Source: DATILI01 sp035476635
GTDB lineage: Bacteria; Pseudomonadota; Gammaproteobacteria; Burkholderiales; Burkholderiaceae_C
Assembly (NCBI GenBank): GCA_035476635.1
Contig: DATILI010000112.1
Span: 1-18,834, forward strand
Direction: 5' to 3'
DNA length: 18,834 bases
The position numbers and the translations under genes are program-made. Of the stretch, positions 1 through 6,783 are shown one piece after another. How positions within the stretch are numbered: position 1 is the first letter of the stretch; each line of letters starts with the position of its first letter. Below the pieces are notes generated by a model, which was given only the letters and a program-made list of their open reading frames with translations, searched no databases and had not been told where the DNA came from.

Positions 1-1
1 C

Positions 2-226
2 TTGGAGCTGCTGGCCGCGGACTTCGACGAGCGCGACCCGGCCGTCAAGGCGCTGCTGAGCCGGGCCATCGCGGCCTGCAAGGCGCAAGGCAAGTACGTG
101 GGCATCTGCGGTCAGGGGCCCAGCGACCATCCGGACTTTGCTGTGTGGCTGCGTGATGAAGGGATCAATTCGATCTCGCTGAACCCCGACTCGGTGATCG
201 ATACCTGGAAGATGCTGGCGCGCTGA
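2..226 (+). CDS. ppsA: Phosphoenolpyruvate synthase, C-terminal end (5' truncated by window)
   Basis: This is the tail of PEP synthase, which makes phosphoenolpyruvate, AMP and phosphate from pyruvate and ATP in gluconeogenesis. The 74 visible codons match the end of the PEP/pyruvate-binding TIM-barrel domain. The stretch GICGQGPSDHP carries the family's active-site cysteine (residue 36 of the visible part), followed by the typical end GINSISLNPDSVIDTW. The frame is open to the left edge, so the real start and the ATP-grasp and phosphohistidine domains lie outside the window; the TTG at base 2 is not a start. The gene ends in TGA at 224-226. I see no convincing terminator in the 149 bases after it, so read-through into the next gene is possible. 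Confidence 0.95.
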   Translation: MELLAADFDERDPAVKALLSRAIAACKAQGKYVGICGQGPSDHPDFAVWLRDEGINSISLNPDSVIDTWKMLAR

Positions 227-375
227 TTTCGTCTGAATGGGTGGCGTGCAGGCGATTTCTCTGAACTTCGGGCTAACCCTATCAGTGTTTATCCGGAAAA
301 TAGCGGTATCGCCAGGGTTTGTAAGAAAGTGGTAAGTGCGGTCCCAAGAATGCGGGTAACTGCATAGAGGGCGCC

Positions 376-672
376 ATGCTTACTGCTGCGAATCTGGTCA
401 AACTGATCGCGGAGATTGCGTTACTGGCTTTGCTGGGCCAGTGGGTGCTCGGCCTGTTCGCGGGCGCAAAGAGAGAACAGAACCTCTTCTATCAGATCCT
501 GGAAATTGTTGGCCGGCCTTTCGTTTCGGCGGCCCGTTTCGTGACCCCCAGGTTCGTTTTGCCACGGCATGTGCCGCTGGTGGCTTTTCTGATCCTGGTG
601 TTCGTGTGGCTGGGCGCCACGATTGTTCGGATCCAGATCTGCCTGCAGATCGGTGTGGAGCTGTGCAAATGA
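376..672 (+). CDS. Small two-helix inner-membrane protein of unknown function
   Basis: I do not recognise a named family for this 98-residue protein. Two hydrophobic helices are visible, at about residues 7-28 (LIAEIALLALLGQWVLGLF) and 66-86 (VPLVAFLILVFVWLGATIV). A basic, amphipathic linker between them contains a PRFVLPRHVP stretch. Two cysteines lie near the C-terminus. The layout resembles small YggT-like membrane proteins, but I cannot claim homology. The start ATG at 376 follows a GAGGG ribosome binding site (367-371). The last codon overlaps the start of the TPR gene in an ATGA junction (669-672), so the two are probably translationally coupled and may act together at the membrane. The existence of the gene is fairly sure; the function is unknown. 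Confidence 0.75.
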   Translation: MLTAANLVKLIAEIALLALLGQWVLGLFAGAKREQNLFYQILEIVGRPFVSAARFVTPRFVLPRHVPLVAFLILVFVWLGATIVRIQICLQIGVELCK

Positions 673-1247
673 GCGGCACGCTGAGCTACGCGTTCCTCAA
701 GTGCCAGGCGTTGGTGCTGCTTGTGCTCAACCAGAAGCGGGCTGCACTGCAACGGTTCGAGGCGATGCTCCTGCTCAGGCCTGCCGATTTGTATGCGTTG
801 GCGAGCCGGGCGCATGTCTTGTCGCAGATGCGAGACAAGCATGGCGCTGCGCAAGCGCTCAGGATGCTGGTCGCCGCCCATCCAGGCAACGCCGCGGGCT
901 GGTTCAACCTGGGCTACGTGCTTGATGAGAGCGGGCGGCCTGCCGAAGCCGAGCCAGCGTTTCGCCGCGCCACTGAAGTCGAACCCAAGATGGATCGCGC
1001 CTGGTACGGTCTGGGGCTTGTTTTGATCCGCGCGCGCCGCTTCGATGAAGCCGTGCAGGCGCTCAGGAAGAACACAGAACTGCAGCCCATGAGCCCCTAC
1101 GGCTGGTATCAGCTGGCACGGGTGCATGTGGACAGGCAAGAGCCAGAGGAAGCGGCGAAGATCATTCACCACCTCCGAAAGTTCGAGCCCAAAGTGGCCG
1201 CCCAACTAGAGCGCGAAACCGGACTGGGCATGGCCCGGTCCCACTGA
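669..1247 (+). CDS. TPR repeat protein
   Basis: This 192-residue protein is built almost wholly of tetratricopeptide repeats, which form helical scaffolds for protein-protein contact. Repeat units are visible at about residues 40-72, 74-106, 108-140 and 142-175. The clearest are NAAGWFNLGYVLDESGRPAEA and MDRAWYGLGLVLIRARRFDEA, with the usual W/Y, G, A and P positions. Residues 5-25 are hydrophobic (YAFLKCQALVLLVL) and could be a membrane-contacting helix, but there is no clear signal peptide. The ATG at 669 overlaps the TGA of the upstream membrane-protein gene. The same frame is open far upstream, but ATG 669 is preferred because the earlier codons lie inside the upstream gene and encode nothing TPR-like. 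A strong terminator follows one base after the stop codon ends. The partner and role are unknown. Confidence 0.8.
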   Translation: MSGTLSYAFLKCQALVLLVLNQKRAALQRFEAMLLLRPADLYALASRAHVLSQMRDKHGAAQALRMLVAAHPGNAAGWFNLGYVLDESGRPAEAEPAFRRATEVEPKMDRAWYGLGLVLIRARRFDEAVQALRKNTELQPMSPYGWYQLARVHVDRQEPEEAAKIIHHLRKFEPKVAAQLERETGLGMARSH

Positions 1248-1276
1248 AGCCGAGGCGCAAGTCTCGGCTTTTTTTT
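1248..1276 (+). terminator. Intrinsic terminator after the TPR gene
   Basis: The sequence AGCCGAG (1248-1254) pairs perfectly with CTCGGCT (1263-1269) around an 8-base loop and is followed at once by a run of seven T (1270-1276). It starts directly after the TPR stop codon. It should end the membrane-protein/TPR transcript and separate it from the symporter genes. Confidence 0.9.
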
Positions 1277-1418
1277 GCGCGATGGCAAAGCGGAAAAAGC
1301 GATAGTCGGGAGTAGGTCCGGCCATCGAATACGGCGCGATCCGGACTGCAGGCCACGGACGGAGACAAGTGGTGATCGCGAATTGCCCGCAAGGGTCTTG
1401 TTGACGGAGGTAGGTGCT

Positions 1419-1679
1419 ATGCAATTGACAGAAAACCACCGCGTTTACTGGCGGAAGAACCTCAATATCACGGCAATCCTGCTGGCGATATGGTTCGTGG
1501 TGACGTTCGTCGTGGGCTATTTCGCACGCGATCTGAACTTTACGTTCTTCGGTTGGCCCTTCAGCTTCTGGATGGGAGCGCAAGGTTCCTTGGTGGTGTA
1601 CTGCTTGATCATCTGGTATTACGCCAGGTACATGGGCAAGCTGGACATCGAGCACGGTGTGCACGAAAGCGAGGACTGA
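1419..1679 (+). CDS. DUF4212 sodium/solute symporter small subunit
   Basis: This 86-residue membrane protein matches the DUF4212 family (TIGR03647 type), the putative small subunit that accompanies VC_2705-type sodium:solute symporters. It shows the typical N-terminus (NHRVYWRKNL) and two membrane helices, at about residues 16-37 and 43-69. Between and within them are FTFFGWPFSFWMGAQGS and the family-like end IIWYYARYMGKLD, followed by an acidic tail. The ATG at 1419 is chosen because it follows a good GGAGG site (1406-1410) and gives the usual family length; longer in-frame extensions are not conserved-looking. The large subunit starts two bases after the stop. By family inference the pair imports a carboxylate or similar solute with sodium; the substrate cannot be read from sequence. 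The 171 bases before it hold the preceding terminator and no promoter I can call with confidence. Confidence 0.88.
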   Translation: MQLTENHRVYWRKNLNITAILLAIWFVVTFVVGYFARDLNFTFFGWPFSFWMGAQGSLVVYCLIIWYYARYMGKLDIEHGVHESED

Positions 1680-1681
1680 TC

Positions 1682-3820
1682 ATGGCTGGAATGTTTGGAT
1701 CAGATGCGGGCGGCCCTTCCAATGCTGCCTCCAACAAGGCCTTCAAAGAGGGCCTCCATAAAGTCTACACGTGGTACACGGGTGGCTTTATCGCGTTCGT
1801 GATCGTGCTGGCAATTCTGGAACAGATGGGCTTGTCGCGACAGTGGATCGGATTCATCTTCCTGATTGCCACCATTGGCCTGTATGCCGGCATCGGCATC
1901 ATGAGCCGCACCACGGATGCGGCCGAGTACTACGTCGCGGGCAGACGGGTGCCGGCTGTCTACAACGGCATGGCAACGGGGGCGGATTGGATGTCCGCAG
2001 CCTCGTTCATCGGCATGGCGGGGACCCTTTACCTCACCGGCTATAGCGGCTTGGCCTTCATCATGGGATGGACCGGAGGCTATTGCCTGGTGGCGCTGTT
2101 TCTTGCGCCGTATCTGCGCAAGTTCGGGCAATTCACCATTCCGGATTTCCTGGGTGAACGCTACGGCGGGAACATACCGCGATTCATCGGTATCTTCGCG
2201 GCCATTCTGTGCTCATTCACCTATGTGGTCGCGCAGATCTATGGCGTGGGCCTGATCACGGCGCGCCTGACCGGCGTGGCATTCGAGTTGGGGATTTTCC
2301 TCGGCCTGGGCGGCATTCTGGTCTGCTCGTTCCTCGGCGGCATGCGCGCGGTAACCTGGACGCAGGTGGCGCAGTACATCATCCTGATCGTGGCCTACCT
2401 CATTCCGGTGGTCTGGCTTTCCGTCAAGCAAACCAGCGTGCCGGTGCCTCAGTTGATTTATGGCTACCAACTGGAGAAGGTCACTGCCAAGGAAAAGGCG
2501 CTGACGGCGGATCCCAAGGAAATTGAAGTGCGCGAAATCTTCAAGCAACGCTCCGCAGATCTCGCAATCAAGCTGAAGGACCCCGCCGCCGCGTTGCCCG
2601 CCGAAAAGGCCGCCGCCGAGAAGAAGGTTGCCGACCTGAAAGCTGCCAACGCGCCTGCTGCGGAAATCGTGGCGGCTGAGAAGGCGCTTGCGGCCGTACC
2701 CAAGGACGCTGCGGCCGCCAAGACGGCCTGGACCGCTGCCAAGGCGGCAGCGGACGCCAAGTCCCGGCCGCTCAACGGCATGCCGACCCACGCGCAGCAG
2801 TTCTCGGGAGACCCGAACGGTGACGCGGCGGCGAAAAAGACCTATGACGAATCGCGCCGGAACTTCCTCGCCTTGATCTTCTGCCTGATGGTGGGAACAG
2901 CCGCGTTGCCGCACATCCTCATGCGCTACTACACCACCCCTAGCGTGAAAGAGGCGCGAGAATCGGTCAGTTGGTCGTTGTTCTTCATCTTCCTTCTGTA
3001 CTTCACGGCCCCGGCGCTTGCCGTACTGGTGAAGTACGAGGTGTTCACGGTGCTGATTGGCACGCCATTCAACCAACTGCCGGAATGGATTGCTGCGTGG
3101 AACAAGGTGGACCCAACGTTGCTCTCGGTGGTGGATGTGAACAAGGATGGCCTCCTGCAGCTCAACGAGATGTCCATTGGTGGCGACATCATTGTGCTGG
3201 CGGCGCCAGCCATCGGCGGGTTGCCGTATGTGATCTCAGGGCTGGTAGCCGCAGGCGGTCTGGCGGCGGCGTTGTCCACGGCGGACGGCCTGTTGCTCAC
3301 GATTGCGAACGCGCTTAGCCACGACCTCTACTACAAGATGATCGATCCGAATGCCTCCACTGCCCGGCGGGTGGCGATATCCAAAGCGCTGCTGCTGGTC
3401 GTGGCACTATGTGCGGCCTTCGTGGCGGCGCAAAAGCCTGCGGACATCCTTTTCCTGGTATCGGCGGCATTCTCATTCGCGGCAGCGGCATTCTTTCCAC
3501 CATTGGTGCTAGGGATCTTTTGGAAGCGAGCGACCGGCATCGCAGCCTCTCTCGGCATGATCGCCGGCTTGGGCACTACCTTCTACTACATGGCGACCAC
3601 TCAACCGTGGCTTCGCAGTGTGTTTGGCGTCACCTCGCCGGTGGAGCTCTGGTACGGGATTCAGCCTATTTCCGCAGGGGTGTTCGGTGTGCCCATCGGT
3701 ATGGCCGTCATCATTCTGGTGAGCCTTGTGACGCCCGCGCCGGGCAAGAAAGTCCAAGAACTGGTGGAGCACGTGCGCTACCCCAATCTCTTGGGGGACA
3801 TCAATACGCAAGGGACTTGA
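1682..3820 (+). CDS. Sodium:solute symporter large subunit, VC_2705 subfamily (copy 1)
   Basis: This 712-residue protein belongs to the solute:sodium symporter (SSS) superfamily, VC_2705 subfamily (TIGR03648 type), a LeuT-fold inner-membrane transporter. I count about 13 hydrophobic helices. Conserved parts include EYYVAGRRVPAVYNGMA (82-98), ADWMSAASFIG (101-111), CSFTYVVAQIYGVG (177-190), GGMRAVTWTQVAQY (219-232) and ALSTADGLLLT (530-540), which carries the Ser/Thr pair that usually binds sodium. Two unusual parts interrupt the fold. One is a charged, Ala/Lys/Glu-rich helical insert at about 262-390. The other is a soluble loop containing a canonical EF-hand pattern, DVNKDGLLQLNE (485-496). 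The start ATG at 1682 lies two bases after the DUF4212 stop, so the subunits are probably translationally coupled. The substrate is unknown; acetate or another short carboxylate is only a guess from the relation to ActP. Confidence 0.9.
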   Translation: MAGMFGSDAGGPSNAASNKAFKEGLHKVYTWYTGGFIAFVIVLAILEQMGLSRQWIGFIFLIATIGLYAGIGIMSRTTDAAEYYVAGRRVPAVYNGMATGADWMSAASFIGMAGTLYLTGYSGLAFIMGWTGGYCLVALFLAPYLRKFGQFTIPDFLGERYGGNIPRFIGIFAAILCSFTYVVAQIYGVGLITARLTGVAFELGIFLGLGGILVCSFLGGMRAVTWTQVAQYIILIVAYLIPVVWLSVKQTSVPVPQLIYGYQLEKVTAKEKALTADPKEIEVREIFKQRSADLAIKLKDPAAALPAEKAAAEKKVADLKAANAPAAEIVAAEKALAAVPKDAAAAKTAWTAAKAAADAKSRPLNGMPTHAQQFSGDPNGDAAAKKTYDESRRNFLALIFCLMVGTAALPHILMRYYTTPSVKEARESVSWSLFFIFLLYFTAPALAVLVKYEVFTVLIGTPFNQLPEWIAAWNKVDPTLLSVVDVNKDGLLQLNEMSIGGDIIVLAAPAIGGLPYVISGLVAAGGLAAALSTADGLLLTIANALSHDLYYKMIDPNASTARRVAISKALLLVVALCAAFVAAQKPADILFLVSAAFSFAAAAFFPPLVLGIFWKRATGIAASLGMIAGLGTTFYYMATTQPWLRSVFGVTSPVELWYGIQPISAGVFGVPIGMAVIILVSLVTPAPGKKVQELVEHVRYPNLLGDINTQGT

Positions 3821-3835
3821 AGCCGCACGCAACTT

Positions 3836-3863
3836 AAAAAAGGGCAGCGCAGGCTGCCCTTTT
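3836..3863. terminator. Bidirectional intrinsic terminator between convergent genes
   Basis: GGGCAGC (3842-3848) pairs with GCTGCCC (3853-3859) around a 4-base loop. Six A lie on the left (3836-3841) and four T on the right (3860-3863), so the hairpin has a T-tract in both reading directions. It sits between the end of symporter copy 1 and the stop of the minus-strand unknown gene and probably serves both. Confidence 0.88.
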
Positions 3864-3905
3864 CGTTGGGCAGAAATCGCAAGCGGAACAGGCGGCGCGG
3901 GAACG

Positions 3906-4394
3906 TCAGGCCGTGGCTGCAGCGTAGAAGTCTTGTGCCTTGGCTTCCGACTTGATGCTCGCCATGACGCGGCTGATGCCTTGCAGCTCCAGCAGAAACT
4001 CATCGTAGGTTTTGCATGCTTCCAGTTTCATGCACAGTGGCTCGGCACTGGGGCCGAGTGTGTCGTACAGCAGACGGCTGGCCCGCTGGACGGAACTCTT
4101 CAGGTCGCGCGGCGATGTACCCGCAGGGGGGCCTATGGACGTGGTTGAGGACGCGACGGCAGTTTGCGCAATCGGAAGCGCTTCCACATACCCTTGGGCA
4201 ATCAGGACCTCAAGCAGCTTTTGGGTCTCTTCCGGATTGGGCATGAGCTTGAGCAACGCCTCACCAGTCTTGTCCTGGCCAACCACGATCAATACCGTGC
4301 GTGCCTTGACCGGTAAGGCGGGATCGCGGGACTTGATGGCGAGTACGCCTTGTTCCGTCTTGCGAAGCACAGACTTCAAATTGAACTCTGACAT
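3906..4394 (-). CDS. Conserved-looking protein of unknown function
   Basis: I cannot place this 162-residue soluble protein in a named family. The N-terminal half (about 1-72) looks like a small helical or winged-helix-type unit, with a core VKARTVLIVVGQDKTGEALLKL followed by QKLLEVLIAQGYVEAL. This resembles the 'ground state plus readout' pattern of many betaproteobacterial winged-helix modules, but it is only a resemblance. A Ser/Thr/Ala/Pro linker (about 75-95) leads to a helical C-terminal part (96-160) with two cysteines (LCMKLEACKTYDEF). No signal peptide or membrane helix is visible. On the minus strand a GGAGA motif lies 8 bases before the ATG, supporting the start at 4394. The gene is convergent with symporter copy 1 and divergent from copy 2, so it sits exactly between the two paralogues. 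Confidence 0.75.
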   Translation of the reverse strand: MSEFNLKSVLRKTEQGVLAIKSRDPALPVKARTVLIVVGQDKTGEALLKLMPNPEETQKLLEVLIAQGYVEALPIAQTAVASSTTSIGPPAGTSPRDLKSSVQRASRLLYDTLGPSAEPLCMKLEACKTYDEFLLELQGISRVMASIKSEAKAQDFYAAATA

Positions 4395-4578
4395 CGGGCT
4401 GTCTCCATAAACAGGCTGAACGGATGTTACTGCACCGCATGGGCGCAGGGCGTCCGCATCGCCTGTGGTTGTCGCAAATACCTACTGGAGAAGCAGGGCG
4501 GCGATGCGATGATTGCGCCATGGTCACGTATCACAATCCGGCGACGCCGTCCGCAATGGTTTCGGACTTGGGCGGTAA

Positions 4579-4609
4579 CGCGCCCGGGCGGAAATCCGCA
4601 AAGGGCGCG
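4579..4609 (+). promoter_or_regulatory. Nested hairpin covering the ribosome binding region of symporter copy 2
   Basis: CGCGCCC (4579-4585) pairs perfectly with GGGCGCG (4603-4609), and inside it GCGG (4588-4591) pairs with CCGC (4596-4599). The structure ends four bases before the ATG at 4614. The only Shine-Dalgarno-like purines (AAGGGCG, 4601-4607) lie in its right arm. It could limit translation of the symporter. The 219-base gap 4395-4613 holds nothing else I can support. Confidence 0.45.
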
Positions 4610-4613
4610 GCGG

Positions 4614-6680
4614 ATGTCTGACACCGGCCCGGCGGCGGAGTTCCGCTCTTACAAGCGCCGCCTCCGCCGTATCCTTGCGGCCTATATCGCTGGCCTCATC
4701 AGCTTTGTGCTCTTGATGGCGTGGGCCGAGCAGATGGGCCTCTCTCGGTTCTGGATTGGTCCGATCTTCCTGTTTCTCACCGTGATGGTTTATGCGGGAA
4801 TCGGGATCTACGGCCGTACGACCGACGCCGAGGAGTATTACGTTGCCGGTCGCCGCATCCCGGCCATGTACAACGGAATGGCGGCCGCGGCCGACTGGAT
4901 GAGCGCGGCCTCGTTCATCAGTCTCGCGGGCGGGTTGTATCTGCAAGGTTTTTCCGGGTCTGGCACACAGCCGGGCGGCCTGGCTTATGTGCTGGGGTGG
5001 ACTGGTGGCTTTTGTCTTGTCGGCCTTCTCGTTGCGCCGCATCTGCGCAAACTGGGGCTTTACACCGTACCGGATTACTTCGGCACTCGCTTTGGCGGCC
5101 GCTGGCCGAGGCTGATTGCCGCGCTGGCCGCCGTGCTGTGTTCGTTCACGTATGTGGTTGCGCAGATCTATGGTGTGGGACTCATTGCCTCGCGCTTGAC
5201 GGGTGTGCAATTTGAGATCGGCATCATGCTGGGGCTTGGCGGGGTGCTGCTGTGTTCGTTTCTCGGCGGCATGCGTGCCATCACCTGGACACAGGTGGCG
5301 CAATACATCATTTTGTTGCTTGCATTCCTGATTCCGGTGTCGTGGCTCGCGTACAAGCAATTGGGCAACCCCCTTGCGCCGCTCGTGTATGGCCAGCAAA
5401 TCCAGAAGATCGCAGAGTTGGAGAAGCAACTGGCTGATTCCCCGCAGGAAAAACAGGTGCGCGCGGAATATCTGCGCCGCGCCCGCGAATATGAAGCCAA
5501 ATTGCTGGACATCGAAGCCGCAATAGCGCGCGAGCGTGTGGTTCTGCAAACGCGCGTGCGCGAGTTGCGGCAGCAAAGTGCCGATGTCATGCTCATCATG
5601 GCGGCCAGCCGGGAGCTGGCCGCTTTGCCCAAGGATGTGGTTAGCGCACGCGATCGATGGACCCGAGCGCTGCACGAGAACTACGAGCGCGCCAAACCAT
5701 TGGGCGGCTTGCCACCGCACAGCCAGGCCTTTGCCGGCGATCCCCAGGGCACTCCAGTGGAACAGGAGCTTTTTCACACTTCGCGGCTGAACTTCCTGGC
5801 CCTGATGTTTTGCCTGATGGTTGGCACTGCCGGGCTTCCTCATCTGCTCACGCGCTTTTACACAACGCCGACAGTCGCCGAGGCGCGTTCTTCGGTGGCT
5901 TGGTCGCTGTTCTTTGTGGCTTTGCTGTATGTCAGCGCCCCGGCGTTGGCGGTGCTGGTGAAGTACGAAGTCATGCAAAACCTGGTGGGCAGCAGCTTTG
6001 ATGCGTTGCCCTCGTGGATTGCCCAATGGGCCAAGGTGGATGGCTCGCTTCTGTCCGTAAGCGATGTGAACGGCGACGGCATTCTTCAGTTCGGCGAGCT
6101 CCGCCTGGGGGGGGACATCATCATGCTTGCCACGCCAGAAATCGGTGGCTTGCCCTATGTGATTTCCGGCCTGGTCGCTGCGGGCGGGCTGGCCGCGGCG
6201 CTGTCCACGGCGGATGGCCTGCTACTGACGATCAGCAACTCCCTGGTGCGCGACATCTATTTTCACGAGATCAACCGCCATGGCACGGCGGAGCAGCGGG
6301 TGATCCTTTCGAAGTTCGCCTTGCTCGGGGTGGCCATGGTGGCGGCTTCCGTAGCGGCTTTGAAGCCTGCGGAGATTCTCCCGCTCGTCTCGGCCTCGTT
6401 CTCGCTGTCGGCCGCGGCCTTTGTGCCCGTGATGGTGCTGGGCATTTTCTGGCCAGGCACCAACCGGGCCGGGGCAGTGGCCGGGATGCTGGCGGGCCTG
6501 CTGGTCACGCTGTACTACATGGCGGCCCATTCACCGGCGATCCGGGGGTGGTTCGGGCTTTCCGGCGGCGGCGACCTCTGGTTTGGGATCCAGCCAATCT
6601 CGGCGGGAGTGTTCGGCGTGGCGGCTGGTTTCGCCGTGGCTGTCGCCGTCAGCGTAGCAACGCGTAGTCGTCCGAAGTGA
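4614..6680 (+). CDS. Sodium:solute symporter large subunit, VC_2705 subfamily (copy 2)
   Basis: This 688-residue protein is a clear paralogue of the symporter at 1682-3820 and shares its whole architecture. It has EEYYVAGRRIPAMYNGMA (73-90), ADWMSAASFIS (93-103), CSFTYVVAQIYGVG (176-189), GGMRAITWTQVAQY (218-231) and ALSTADGLLLT (529-539). It also carries a charged helical insert (about 261-390) and an EF-hand-type loop, DVNGDGILQFGE (484-495). The insert differs strongly from that of copy 1: it is rich in Arg/Glu rather than Ala/Lys. No DUF4212 small subunit is found beside it, unlike copy 1. The start at ATG 4614 is preferred because it gives a family-like N-terminus (FRSYKRRLRRILAAYIAGL); an upstream ATG at 4509 would add an Arg-rich leader unlike the family. 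The ribosome binding site is weak and may be hidden in a hairpin. The substrate is unknown. Confidence 0.9.
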   Translation: MSDTGPAAEFRSYKRRLRRILAAYIAGLISFVLLMAWAEQMGLSRFWIGPIFLFLTVMVYAGIGIYGRTTDAEEYYVAGRRIPAMYNGMAAAADWMSAASFISLAGGLYLQGFSGSGTQPGGLAYVLGWTGGFCLVGLLVAPHLRKLGLYTVPDYFGTRFGGRWPRLIAALAAVLCSFTYVVAQIYGVGLIASRLTGVQFEIGIMLGLGGVLLCSFLGGMRAITWTQVAQYIILLLAFLIPVSWLAYKQLGNPLAPLVYGQQIQKIAELEKQLADSPQEKQVRAEYLRRAREYEAKLLDIEAAIARERVVLQTRVRELRQQSADVMLIMAASRELAALPKDVVSARDRWTRALHENYERAKPLGGLPPHSQAFAGDPQGTPVEQELFHTSRLNFLALMFCLMVGTAGLPHLLTRFYTTPTVAEARSSVAWSLFFVALLYVSAPALAVLVKYEVMQNLVGSSFDALPSWIAQWAKVDGSLLSVSDVNGDGILQFGELRLGGDIIMLATPEIGGLPYVISGLVAAGGLAAALSTADGLLLTISNSLVRDIYFHEINRHGTAEQRVILSKFALLGVAMVAASVAALKPAEILPLVSASFSLSAAAFVPVMVLGIFWPGTNRAGAVAGMLAGLLVTLYYMAAHSPAIRGWFGLSGGGDLWFGIQPISAGVFGVAAGFAVAVAVSVATRSRPK

Positions 6681-6684
6681 ATCT

Positions 6685-6693
6685 TGCTATAAT
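6685..6693 (+). promoter_or_regulatory. Extended -10 promoter for the rpsF operon
   Basis: The sequence TGCTATAAT (6685-6693) is a perfect extended -10 element (TG-n-TATAAT). No good -35 box is seen at the usual distance, which is common for extended -10 promoters. Transcription would start near 6700 and give a leader of about 84 bases before rpsF. The element lies just five bases after the stop of symporter copy 2. Confidence 0.7.
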
Positions 6694-6699
6694 CGAACG

Positions 6700-6783
6700 C
6701 TTTGCCTTGCCACACCACTACAGACGCAGTGGGTGGCTTTAACCTAACGCCACCTTCACGGTGGCGAGCCACAAGGAGAATAC
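6700..6783 (+). promoter_or_regulatory. Structured rpsF leader, candidate S6:S18 autoregulatory element
   Basis: The leader can form several stems. CGCCACC (6748-6754) pairs with GGTGGCG (6760-6766). GTGGCT (6733-6738) pairs with AGCCAC (6767-6772), leaving a one-sided 9-base bulge (TTAACCTAA, 6739-6747). The segment GTGGGTGGC (6729-6737) can instead pair with GCCACACCAC (6709-6718), with one bulged A. The ribosome binding site AAGGAG (6773-6778) abuts the outer stem. Many bacteria control rpsF by an S6:S18-binding leader with a CCG-containing bulge; here the bulge contains CCT, so the match is partial. Confidence 0.5.

Noticed and set aside
1370..1386. Sigma-54-like TGG...TTGC motif upstream of the DUF4212 gene
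   Set aside because: The GG and GC pairs are 12 bases apart instead of the required 10, and no activator site is evident.
4424..4621. Small plus-strand open frame of 65 codons between the unknown gene and symporter copy 2
   Set aside because: There is no ribosome binding site and no protein-like composition, and it overlaps the symporter start.
4524..6026. Long open frame on the minus strand opposite symporter copy 2
   Set aside because: It is a by-product of GC-rich codon use in the real plus-strand gene; the product is Arg/His/Gln-rich without any family pattern.
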